Source: Trematomus loennbergii (taxonomy: Eukaryota; Chordata; Actinopteri; Perciformes; Nototheniidae). Taken from it: a stretch of 64,000 bases of DNA. A program made the position numbers and the translations under genes. The notes below the pieces were generated by a model. It was not told the DNA's origin. It was given only the letters and a program-made list of their open reading frames with translations, and ran no database searches. This document shows, one piece after another, positions 55,560-64,000 of this stretch. The stretch is from the NCBI GenBank assembly GCA_012861695.1, contig JAAOOA010000373.1, forward strand, positions 324,878-388,877, written 5' to 3'. Within the stretch, counting starts at the first letter, position 1; each line of letters opens with the position of its first letter.

Positions 55560-55760
55560 GAGATTTATGGATACCGCTGGAAAAAGCTGCAGTACATATG
55601 CCGAGCCTGTACGTAGCGCTGTAACTTCCTCCACCAAAGCAGCCTTCTGTTTATTCAACGTGGTGGGGGCCGAGGGAACAGAGTTTTTCGCCGGTCAACG
55701 TGTGTGAAAGTTTAAATCTTCCTTATTGAGCTTTAAAACAAATGAATAACGACTATATAT
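55560..55760. repeat. Dispersed block, inverted relative to 54110-54235
   Basis: GCAGTACATATGCCG..TGTAACTTCCTCCACC pairs with the complement of 54160-54225. The nearby CAATCTGGTGCACTTTGAG (55530) also recurs inverted at about 58405-58425, inside the later hAT. Confidence 0.6.
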
Positions 55761-56293
55761 AATAATAAAATAAACACTGGCTGTTGTTATGCCTGGTGTA
55801 ACGTTAAATTACTCCGTTCTCCGCTTGTAATTATGCCGTTACAAGCTTCATAGTTGTATTTATCATCTAAATTTGCCGAAACAACGTTCATATTTTTTTC
55901 GACTAAACAACATTATTTTGTTAAATAACAACATGGTGATGTTTTGTAAATGATTACATGTCTTATTTAGCACAGACTATGATCCTATCCGTGACATATG
56001 GATCTTAACAAAGATCCGCTATAGAGTAGTACCAGACATACTATCCAGCTTACTGTATCGAAGTTGATTTCACATGAGCTCCAGTGTGGAACCCCACTGC
56101 ACCCCCTGGTGGATCAATGATCCATTGCAGCTGGCTTCACAATAATTACATTTATTTATCACGGGGGCGGTATCAAGTCAGACTGGGGGCCGGCTCTTCA
56201 TCACGAACCTTGCACGGGCCGATCACGGACCGTGCACGAGCCAATCACGACCCTCACGTTTCAAACTGTCCAAAATAAGACGCTCCATCTGTA

Positions 56294-57163
56294 CCATTCA
56301 TGACCACTGGGTTTGCTCCTTTCTATTTGATGTTCGGGAGGGTCCCCAGACTGCCGGTTGACCTTCTTTTCAAGAATGTATTGCATGATGACACAGTGTG
56401 TGACTACGACGCTTATTTCAAATCCATTTTGGATTACCTACACTGCGCCATGGTGCTGGCTCAAAGAACAGCACTGCTGAGCAACGACATCAATGTGACC
56501 AGTACAATAAACGGGTCAGAGGTCATCCCCTGTCTCTTGGTGACAGGATGCTGCTGGCGAACAAAGGAGCCAGGGGGAAATGTAAGCTTTGACAAGCCAC
56601 TGACAAGTGGATGCCCATCATTTACACCGTGGTGGCCTCAAAACCTGCCTTGCATATGTACCGGATCAAGGATCGTGAAGGGAATGTACGTGTTGTCCAT
56701 CGGAACCTGCTGCTCCAGGTTGACTTCCATGCCTACTGTTAGCTTGGCCGATGTTCCCCCTGCAACTGATTTGCACAAGGCTGCGATCTCTGAGTTGGAT
56801 AATACAGCTGCTGCTGCTGCCGGATCGTCTCTGGCTGGTTCCCTTTCGAGTGCTGTTGGCTGGGCAGATAGCCGCACTGCCTCATGGGTCCACGAACAGT
56901 CCTCCATTGATGGCTCAGTTAGTTCAGAGTGTCCACTGTCTCCCTCTCTGGCAATTTCCCTGCTTTGGATGTTCCTGCCCCGATCCCTGTTCCCCTGTCA
57001 CAGTCACTGTCTGCCCATCCTGGTCCACACAGCCCCCAATGGGGGCTTGCCTCTCGGTTTGGCAGAATCTTTAGGCCAGTGTGTCGTCTGATTGAGTCCA
57101 TGACACAACTTGAGTCTGTTCTAGGGGTTGATTCAGGCCCTGGTGCTGTTATCCATGTGTGAG
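56294..57163 (+). pseudogene. Element A integrase, 3' part and C-terminal tail
   Basis: Resumes with TTGFAPFYLMFGRVPRLPVD, the block after the catalytic Glu of Ty3/Gypsy integrases, then YDAYFKSILDYLHCAMVLAQ. In another frame MYRIKDREGN and VVHRNLLLQVDF form the usual C-terminal GPF-like region. The Ser/Pro-rich end stops at about 57163. It is the direct continuation of 52571-52850. Confidence 0.85.
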
Positions 57164-57332
57164 AAATTGGGGTGGCATTGGATTGACGTTTTATTTTATT
57201 GTTATTATATGTATAATGTTTTTTTCTTGTGACAAAGGAATGTTTTTGGTTAACTCTGCTGCTGTATGTCACACTTCTTTTGTGTATCCACATGGTTTGG
57301 CCGTATGTGTGATGTATAAGGCATCTCACTTT
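57164..57332 (+). other. Element A 3' untranslated part, left of the hAT insertion
   Basis: T-rich spacer between the pol end and the 3' LTR. It continues at 58740-58910 to the right of the hAT. Confidence 0.6.
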
Positions 57333-57956
57333 GTCTAGAGCAGGGTCTCCAACACGTCGATCGCGAGCTACCGGTAGCTCGCAAGCCCTCAATAAGTAGC
57401 TCGCCAAGAAGCAAATCCAAAATGTAAAAAATACACCAAAAATAAAGGAAATGTAATTAAAAGAATCTACCCTATGCATTAACGAAACCTCAATCATAGC
57501 GAACTCTATCTACTTACTACAACTCTATATCTATCTAACACCCCTCCTCCCCCACCCCCCACAATGAATATCGACCAATCACGTTCTTGCTTGATTTGCG
57601 GGACCAGCGTTGCAGTCTGGAAGAAAAGCAATGTGGAGCAGCAGCTCACCGCTTCATAAGGAGTTTGACCTTTCCTTCTGGCAGAATCTACACAACACAT
57701 CAGCCCCATTGAACAGCCTAGTCATGCCAGCCTATGCAGCACATGAGGGGCAGAGTTTTACTGTGTGTGTGTTGCAACTTGCATATTTATTGCACTTGAC
57801 GCACACACACGCATGGCGTAATTTCCACTGGGGACAGTCCCCCCACTTTTCGAAATCCCAATTGTGTCCCCACACTTTACAAATATGTTTATTTAATTTT
57901 TTTAACGCAAGCCGTCATCGCCACGGAGGAGCACACAGTCTCTGTGAGCGAGAGAG

Positions 57957-57997
<41 letters not shown>

Positions 57998-58020
57998 CAG
58001 ATAGAAAGAGACAGATAGAA

Positions 58021-58087
<67 letters not shown>

Positions 58088-58739
58088 TAGAAAGAGACAG
58101 ATAGAAAGAGACAGACAGAGAGAAAGAGAGAGAGCACACCTTTATCTATTTAATATAGTTGTAACAAATAAAGTAAGAAATCATTCCAATGTGTACTATA
58201 TTGTATTTAAAAGGGGAGTGATTAGTAAAATATGCATAAATGAAAAGAAAGAATGCTAACTAGGTAACATAAGATAAGAATAATCCAGTTTGAATTATTT
58301 GTTATTGGTTGTGATCATATTCTAAAGATGTTTGGATCATTGAAAAGTATACAGCTCCCTTTCATCTGAGTGTTGAGAGCTGTTTCCATCAATTCATGTT
58401 GTGCTCAAAGTGCACCAGATTGATACTTTTCACTTCAACATTTAAAAAAAATCTTCCCGGGGGGTCATGCCCCCGGACAACCCTAGAGGAGGTCCACCCC
58501 CAAATAAAGCAGGTTAAAATAATTAAATTGAATACATGTTCTTTTAGTAAACACTGAAAACGGGTCCCACATACCCAAACAGCACGAAGGTTAAAGGTAA
58601 GCATATCAAAATGTTAAAATGTGCTAAATATATACACTGCAAAAAACAATAAAAAGTGGAGTAAAAGTAGCTCATGACTTGTTTTATTTTTTGAAAGTAG
58701 CTCTCGTCCTAAAAAAGGTTGGAGACCCCTGGTCTAGAG
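57333..58739. mobile_element. Non-autonomous hAT (57341-58731) with 8-bp duplication GTCTAGAG
   Basis: GTCTAGAG at 57333-57340 and 58732-58739 are identical. The 1391-bp element begins CAGGGTCTCCAAC and ends in the complement of CAGGGGTCTCCAACC. AGCTCGC/AGCTACCGG-type subterminal repeats lie next to the left end, and GTAGCTC lies twice near the right end. No transposase is found. It separates the 3' untranslated part of element A from its LTR. Confidence 0.93.
57943..58135. repeat. (GA)n microsatellite with GACAGATAGAAA units
   Basis: About 190 bp of GA repeats interspersed with AGACAGATAGAAAG. It lies inside the hAT and generates spurious long frames on both strands. Confidence 0.95.
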
Positions 58740-58895
58740 GGTGTCATGTGTTATTGCTAGGCGCCGGGTAATGCTCTGATTCTCTTATCCTTTCAGTAGG
58801 AAGTTTATATTGCTGATTTCATACACTTTGTTTGTGTATTTCATGGCCGATGTGTTGTATGTGTGGATCGTTTTGGTGCTCAGAATTGTGTGTAA

Positions 58896-58910
58896 TTCTA
58901 GGGGGGAGAG
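58896..58910 (+). other. Polypurine tract of element A
   Basis: AGGGGGGAGAG ends immediately before the TGTAACAG start of the LTR. This is the expected plus-strand priming site. Confidence 0.85.
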
Positions 58911-59309
58911 TGTAACAGATGTAAATATGCAGTGGGATTTATTTAATTTAATATTGTATAATCACACAAATTCTGTGTTTTATATTATTTTATTCTGTGT
59001 TCTTCATTTGATTGAATGTTAAATACCTGGCAAGGACGGAGATCAGTGGGCGGAACCTCTGAAGTGTGGTCGCTGTGCTCAGGAGTTTATTGTTGTGAGG
59101 ACTTTCCCCCCTATATATTGTGTCCCTCACGTTTCCTCTGCCTTTTTGTAAACGTTCCATGTGAGAGGAGTCACTGAGGGAAACTGATGTAAAACTGATC
59201 GTTTTTATCTGTTGTCAGTAATTAAACAGAGATCGTCTCAACTTTACGCTGGCTCGGGTCTCGTCCATTAACAACACAACGCAGAGACCGCTTAACCACA
59301 CCGGTTACA
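58911..59309 (+). repeat. 3' LTR of element A
   Basis: 399 bp from TGTAACAGATGTAAAT to ACACCGGTTACA, with TGTAAC/GTTACA inverted ends. CCTATATATTG near 59110 may be the TATA region and AATTAAAC near 59221 the polyadenylation region. No partner LTR was found upstream of gag, so the assignment to A rests on position, polypurine tract and orientation. Confidence 0.8.
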
Positions 59310-59483
59310 GATGGACTATTGTAGAAAAGTTACTTTGTACCACTCAATTGGGGCAGATTTGTTTCTGCATAAATATAAATCTGCAGAAATAAAAGAAATA
59401 AAGATGTATAGTCTACAATAGCTTTATATACAGTACCAGTCAAAAGTTTGGACACACTGTCTCATTCAAAGATTTTTGATTAT

Positions 59484-60077
59484 GTTCTACTTAGTGATGT
59501 GTCGGTCGCGAACGAGCCGATTCTTTTGAATGGCTCTTTGGTACGAAAGAGGGGAACCGAGTCCTACTTGGTGAGAGCCGTTCTTGTTATCGTTCAATCG
59601 TTAGTCCGCACTCACTGCCTGCCAAAATCCACTCGCCTTTTAAAAAGCTTGATTTTGTTCCCCAAACGTATTCTGTGAAGACCCGCCCCTACTCTGTTTG
59701 GTAGGTTTCAGCACGAGGAGTGAGGTGAGATGGGGTGGGTCTTAACGGAATACGCGAGAGAGAGAAGTCATAACAAGTGGTACAGGACAGGTAGACCACG
59801 TGTTTTTCGGATGGAAAATGAGCCAAACGGAGCAGCATTTGGATGCACTTCATCCAAAACCCAGGCAGTGATAAAGCGCACCATTTGTAAAGGCAAAATA
59901 TCCTTTAAAGCAGGATCAACAAATAATTTCCATCGCCACTTCAAAACACAGTAGGCCTATCTAATATTAAGAGTTGCGTGAATTTCATTCAAGGCAAGGC
60001 AACTTTATTTACTTAACACATACAGAGGGTAAATTCAAAGTACCAAAGTAGCCATAATTCCCATCACTAATTCTACT
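59484..60077. mobile_element. Small hAT element (59492-60069) with near-perfect 8-bp duplication
   Basis: GTTCTACT at 59484-59491 and ATTCTACT at 60070-60077 (one mismatch) flank a 578-bp segment with ends TAGTGATGTG and, on the minus strand, TAGTGATGGG. It contains a BED-finger fragment and a TTTATTTACTTAACACA string from another repeat. It is inserted in the Tc1 remnant. Confidence 0.8.
59730..59954 (+). pseudogene. hAT transposase BED-finger fragment
   Basis: A frame of 74 codons ends with KRTICKGKISFKAGSTNNFH and RHFKTQ, matching the second half of a BED finger. The first zinc-binding cysteine appears to be lost and the stop follows at once, so only the DNA-binding start of a transposase remains. 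Confidence 0.6.
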
Positions 60078-60200
60078 TCGTAAATGAATACTGAAGACAT
60101 CAAAACTATGAAATAACACATATGAAATTATCTAGTAAACAAAAAAGTGTTAACAAATCCAGAATATGATTTTTATTTTAGATTCTTCAAATTATACTGA

Positions 60201-60577
60201 AGTGCAAGTCAAAACAACATTTCACAAAACACTACAGCATTTCAGAAAACACTTCAACATTTCAACTTTTACGGAAAGGGTATTCCTTTAGGAGAACACT
60301 TCTTGTTTGTGATTGGACAGAGCTTGCCGTCTTGTCTGCAGACTTGTCAAAGCATTACGGCCCGTCCACACAGCAGCGTTAAAAAAATCTTGGAGGTGGG
60401 CGTATCTGAAGCTTGGGGATTTTTTGCGAGCAAGGCACCAACAACCAATCACATGAATCTCCCGCCCCCGACATACGAAGCAAAAAAGCCCGAAGTAAAC
60501 TGGATATAAACTCCCCAAACAGGAGAAAACATACCACTGTCTCTGCCACCTCCCTCCATGCCTGGCTCCTCCGGTTT
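60201..60577. other. Non-coding DNA, nothing firmly recognised
   Basis: Contains a TACGGCCCGTCCACACAG string near 60357-60374 that occurs in several fish DNA transposons. No gene supported. Confidence 0.4.
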
Positions 60578-60659
60578 TGTCACGATCTGTCTGTGTCCAC
60601 GGAGCCTCCAAAAGGCTCATAAGAGGAGTCGCAAGTCCAGGCTAGCAGCCCGAGCCCCA

Positions 60660-62905
60660 GAAGCCATGCTTTGGGCTCCAGTACAGGCCCCAGCAGCCAT
60701 GGTTCCGGCCCCAGTTCTGGCCCCAGCAGCCATGGTTCCGGCCCCAGCAGCCATGGTTCCGGCTCCAGAACCGACCCATACAGCCATGGTCCAGGTCTCT
60801 GTTCCGGTCCCAGCACCCATGGTCCCGTCTCCAGTTCCGGCTCCAGTACTGGCGCCTCGGCCGACGCCAGCACCCCGTGTTTTGTCAGTGGTTCGGCCCA
60901 CTCCAGCCCCTCGTGTCCTGTCAGTGGTTCGGCCCACTCCAGCCCCTCGTGTCCTGTCGGTGGTCCGGCCCACTCCAGCCCCTCGTGTCAGTGGTTCGGC
61001 CCACTCCAGCCCCTCGTGTCCTGTCGGTGGTCCGGCCGACTCCAGCCCCCCGTGTCCTGTTGGCTCTACGGCCGACGCCTACCCTATGTCCTGTGCCGTT
61101 GGAGGTCCCGCCGACTACTCTTCTGCCGGGGGTCCTGCCAACCCTATGTCCTGTGTGTTGGAGGTCCCGCCGACTACTCTTCTGCCGGGGGTCTTGCCAA
61201 TCCTATGTCCTGTCCCATTGGGGGTCCCGCCGACTACTCTTCTGCCGGGGGTCCTGCCAACCCTATGTCCTGTGTTGGAGGTCCCGCCGACTACTCTCTG
61301 CCGGGGGTCTGCCAACCCATGTCCTGTCCCATTGGGGGTCCCGCCGACTACTCTTCTGCCGGGGGTCTTGCCAACTCCATGTCCTGTCCCATTGGGGGTC
61401 CCGCCGACTACTCTTCTGCCGGGGGTCCTGCCAACCCTATGTCCTGTGCCGTTGGAGGTCCCGCCGACTACTCTTCTGCCGGGGGTCCTGCCAACTCCAT
61501 GTCCTGTGCGTTGGGGTCCCGCCGACTACTCTCCTGCCGGGGGTCTTGCCAACTCCATGTCCTGTCCCATTGGGGGTCCCGCCGACTACTCTTCTGCCGG
61601 GGGTCCTGCCAACCCTATGTCCTGTGCCGTTGGAGGTCCCGCCGACTACTCTTCTGCCGGGGGTCTGCCAACCCTATGTCCTGTGCTGTTGGAGGTCCCG
61701 CCGACTACTCTCCTGCCGGGGTCTTGCCAACTCCATGTCCTGTCCCATTGGGGGTCCCGCCGACTTCTTCTGCCGGGGGTCTTGCCAACCCTATGTCCTG
61801 TGCCGTTGGGGGTTCCGCTGAGGGTCCTGCCAACTCCACGTCCAGTATCGTTGGGGGTCCTGCCGACACCTGTTCCGCTGTGGGTCCTGCCAACCCCATG
61901 TCCTGTCCGTTGGGGGTCCCGCCGACACTGCTCCGCCAGATTTCCTGCCTACACCATATCCTGTCCTGTTGGGGGTCCCGCCGACACCTGTCCCGCCGGG
62001 GTCCTGCCAGCTCCATGTTCTGTTCTGTTGGGGGTCCCGCCGACACCTGTCCCGCCGGGGGTCCTGCCAACTCTGTGTCCTGTCCTGTTGGAGGTCCCGC
62101 CGACACCTGTTCCACCGGGGGTCCTGCCAACTCTGTGTCCTGTTCCGTTGGGGTCCAGTCGACACCAGCCCTTGCTCCATCCGGGGTCCCATTGACACCA
62201 GCCCATGTCATGTTCAGGATCCCGTCTACGCCTGTCCCGTCGGCTCCGGTTCCTGTCGGCCGATATGGGTCCTGCCCGTCCTCCGGAGTTGTCCCGTCAG
62301 CGCCTTCCTGCCCGGCCTCCGGAGCTGTCCCGTCAGCGTTCCTGCCCGTCCTCCGGAGCTGTCCCGTCGCGCCTTCTTGTTCGCCCTCAGCCCGGCCCCT
62401 GAGTGCCGCGTCTTCGCCCTCGAGCCGGCCCCTGAGTGCCGCAGTCTTCGCCCTCGAGCCCGGCCTCCTGAGTTCTCCAGCCGCGTCTTCGCCCTCGGCC
62501 GGCCCCTGATTCTTCCAGCCGCAGTCTTCCCTCGAGCCCGGCCCCTGAGTGCCGCAGTCTTCGCCCTCGAGCCCGGCCCCCTGAGTGCCGCAGTCTTCGC
62601 CCTCGAGCCCGGCCTCCTGAGTTCTCCAGCCGCGGTCTTCGCCCTCAGGCTCGGCCCCCTGATTCTTCCAGCCGCAGTCTTCACCCTCGAGCCCGGCCCC
62701 CTGAGTGCCGCAGTCTTCGCCCTCGAGCCCGGCCTCCTGAGTTCTCCAGCCGCGGTCTTCGCCCTCGGCTCGGCCCCCTGATTCTTCCAGCCGCAGTCTT
62801 CACCCTCGAGCCCGGCCCCCTGAGTGCCGCAGTCTTCGCCCTCGAGCCCGGCCTCCTGAGTTCTCCAGCCGCGGTCTTCGCCCTCGGGCTCGGCCCCCTG
62901 ATTCT
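60660..62905 (+). pseudogene. Pro-rich repetitive coding-like region of retrotransposon E
   Basis: Three repeat fields. 60665-61060 has units translating as APAAMVPAP and RPTPAPRVLSVV. 61080-62215 has about twenty units of about 57-60 bp (CCCGCCGACTACTCTTCTGC, GGGGTCCTGCCAACC). 62390-62900 has about eight to ten units with CCTCGAGCCCGGCC and AGTTCTCCAGCCGCGG. Long frames are open in all three plus phases and on the minus strand because of composition, with small indels moving the phase. The protein is low in complexity and has no domain. I treat it as a decayed retroelement tail, not a host gene. Confidence 0.55.
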
Positions 62906-63066
62906 TCCAGCCGTGGCTTTCGCCCCTTTGTGGACTCTGCCTTGCCCCCGGGCCGTCCGCCCGGGACCCCTTTCGGGCCCGTCCTCCGGACCCCTCCACC
63001 CACCCTTTGGAAATGTTGGACTATGTTTTTGGGACGTCTGGGATCCGTCCCTTGAGGGGGGGGTTA

Positions 63067-63287
63067 TGTCACGATCTGTCTGTGTTGTGTTTTGTCTTGT
63101 CTTTTTCTGTCTCGGGTTTCCTGTTTTGTTTTGAAATGTTTTCCTCCTTGTGTCTTCTCTGTTCCTTCTTCCTGTGTTTGCCTTCCTGTCGTTAGTTTCC
63201 CTGGTGTGTCTGATTGTGTTCACCTGTTGCCCTTGTGTTTCTGCCTCCCTTACCCCAGCTGTGTCTCGTCTTGTGATTACCCTCTCC
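63067..63287 (+). repeat. 3' LTR of retrotransposon E, truncated by element D copy 2
   Basis: Starts TGTCACGATCTG after the polypurine tract and is T/C-rich. It runs to CCCTCTCCC, where the element D edge begins. The remainder of the LTR would be expected beyond the far end of D, outside the window. Confidence 0.7.
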
Positions 63288-64000
63288 CTCTTAGGTGCCT
63301 TGCAAACAATGGACGTCCGCTCTCGGGAGCGTCGGAGTGGTGCGGTCACCCTAAGTGACAGACCTAAAGTATCCGGGATTCAGGCATCTTCCCTGGCTTG
63401 TACATTTTTGGTGATGCGCCCTGGAGATATCAGCCTATTTTTAACAACTTTTCCCAGCTTTTCAAACATTTATTCCGGGGTTTTAGCCAGTCATTTTGCA
63501 AGAAATCATTTAACATTAACGGTCTCCTGAAAAAGCACATATCTGTGCATTTTCAGGAGAGCGTCTATGTTAAATAATTTCGTGCAAAATGACTGTCTAA
63601 AACTCTCTTCCAGACATTTAAAAATACTTTCCCCGACCATTAAACATTATTTCTGGGTGGTAAAGTGCAGTTAAGCGGCCTGGAGGTATTATACTATTTC
63701 AAACAAACTTTCCCCGCCTTTCAAAGACTTATTCCTGGGTACAAGGTTAGCTTTCCCCCTGGGTGTGTGTGAGACAAGTGAAGTGAGTCAGCCTGCCAAC
63801 AAGCAGCAGTGTGCTGTCATTTGAAACATGTTCCCCCACACTTTAACACAGTTTTACCTGTGTTTTGAGGCTTCTTTCCTGGGTCAATGTGTCCTCTTTC
63901 TCCCCCCTGGGTGTGTGTGTGAGACCAGTGAAGTGAGTCAGCCTGCCAACAAGCAGCAGTGTGCTGTCATTTGAAACATGTCCTCCACACTGTGACTCTG
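63285..64000 (+). mobile_element. Element D, copy 2 (one end only, runs off the window)
   Basis: TCCCTCTTAGGTGCCTTGC and about 700 bp following match the reverse complement of 43.9-45.67 kb: the terminal segment, the palindrome (63488-63595), the GGTGGTAAAGTGCAGTTAAG segment and the start of the 148-bp array (from about 63745). The end that lies upstream of the recombinase gene in copy 1 comes first, so a recombinase gene on the plus strand would be expected about 6.5 kb further on, outside the window. Copies 1 and 2 lie in opposite orientation. Confidence 0.92.

Larger units (their letters stand above)
52849..56293. mobile_element. Element F (52851-56291): TA-flanked terminal-inverted-repeat element in element A integrase
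   Basis: TA at 52849-52850 and 56292-56293 bounds a 3441-bp segment that begins CAGATGGAGCAGCTTATTT and, on the minus strand from 56291, CAGATGGAGCGTCTTATTT. Element A integrase stops at the left edge and resumes directly at the right edge. A TA duplication suggests the Tc1/mariner superfamily, but I see no DDE transposase, so the class is uncertain. The interior is a patchwork of older repeats and a LINE fragment. Confidence 0.8.
59431..60200. mobile_element. Tc1-type transposon remnant, split by a small hAT
   Basis: CAGTACCAGTCAAAAGTTTG at 59431 is the standard Tc1-like terminal sequence of fish, with TA just before it. After the hAT, the sequence GAATACTGAAGACATCAAAA through AAACAAAAAAGTGTTAACAA is the familiar subterminal region of the same family. 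Transposase and the right end are missing. Confidence 0.85.
60578..63287 (+). mobile_element. LTR retrotransposon E, 3' remnant with repetitive Pro-rich region
   Basis: The string TGTCACGATCTGTCTGTGT occurs at 60578-60596 and again at 63067-63085. The second follows a polypurine tract (TTGAGGGGGGGGTT at 63052-63065) and begins a pyrimidine-rich LTR that is cut at 63285-63290 by element D copy 2. Between them lie only repetitive, GC-rich sequences of the kind found between pol and the 3' LTR in some fish Gypsy elements. Gag and pol are absent. The 60578 string looks like the first 19 bases of a 5' LTR joined to the 3' internal region. Confidence 0.65.

Noticed and set aside
57610..58139. Arg/Glu-rich protein of 164 codons and its Ser/Leu-rich counterpart
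   Set aside because: Translation of a (GA)n microsatellite inside a non-autonomous hAT.
60558..63349. Host proline-rich gene with frames of up to 612 codons
   Set aside because: Frames are open in every phase and on both strands, units drift by small indels, and the region ends in a polypurine tract and LTR. Best read as a retrotransposon tail.
1..64000. tRNA, rRNA or other structured RNA genes
   Set aside because: No tRNA-like A/B box pair with a foldable cloverleaf or rRNA-like stretch was recognised by eye; a covariance-model scan would be needed to exclude decayed ones.

Overview
The window looks like a teleost fish chromosome segment made almost entirely of transposable elements (TEs). 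No intact host gene is visible. The fish assignment rests on the combination of TE families: a DIRS1-type element, an L2/Maui-type LINE, Ty3/Gypsy elements, an epsilon/class I-like endogenous retrovirus, Tc1 and hAT remnants, a piggyBac-like TTAA insertion and a Crypton-like tyrosine-recombinase element. This is an inference from repeat content, not a species identification.

Layout. 1-7370 is AT-rich non-coding DNA holding a terminal-inverted-repeat element (1574-2987), a microsatellite, and a 926-bp hAT element with a perfect 8-bp target duplication (5681-6606). 7371-12930 is a minus-strand DIRS element with inverted terminal repeats and an internal complementary region. 12931-16400 is non-coding with a few old repeats.

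16.4-59.3 kb is one stack of nested insertions. Element A is a plus-strand Ty3/Gypsy element with gag at 16.86-18.35 kb, pol at 50.45-52.85 kb, the integrase C-terminal part at 56.3-57.16 kb and a 3' LTR at 58911-59309. Element B is a minus-strand Gypsy element, 18379-50442, with both LTRs, a 4-bp GGGG duplication and a tRNA-Pro-like primer site. B sits inside A. B has lost reverse transcriptase and integrase, and carries a segment resembling the host zinc-knuckle protein CNBP directly against its 3' LTR. Element C is a plus-strand endogenous retrovirus, 19338-48145, with both LTRs and a 5-bp ACTAC duplication. C sits inside B. C was in turn hit by a 1016-bp TTAA-flanked piggyBac-like element (in its 5' LTR), by a near full-length L2-like LINE (in its leader) and by element D (in its env region). 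A was also hit by element F (52851-56291, TA-flanked) and by a non-autonomous hAT (57341-58731, perfect 8-bp duplication).

Element D (about 33.6/33.8-45.67 kb, minus strand) is the most unusual object. It is a roughly 12-kb unit with one long open gene for a 924-residue tyrosine recombinase, surrounded by many blocks of tandem repeats (81, 115, 128, 141 and 297 bp and others) and carrying a 109-bp palindrome about 200 bp from one end. The same end reappears in opposite orientation at 63285-64000, running off the window, so the unit is a mobile family with at least two copies here.

59.3-63.3 kb holds a Tc1 remnant split by a small hAT, and the 3' end of a further LTR retrotransposon (E) with long proline-rich tandem repeats. 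Its LTR is broken by the second D copy. All retroelement genes except the D recombinase are broken by frameshifts, stops or insertions.
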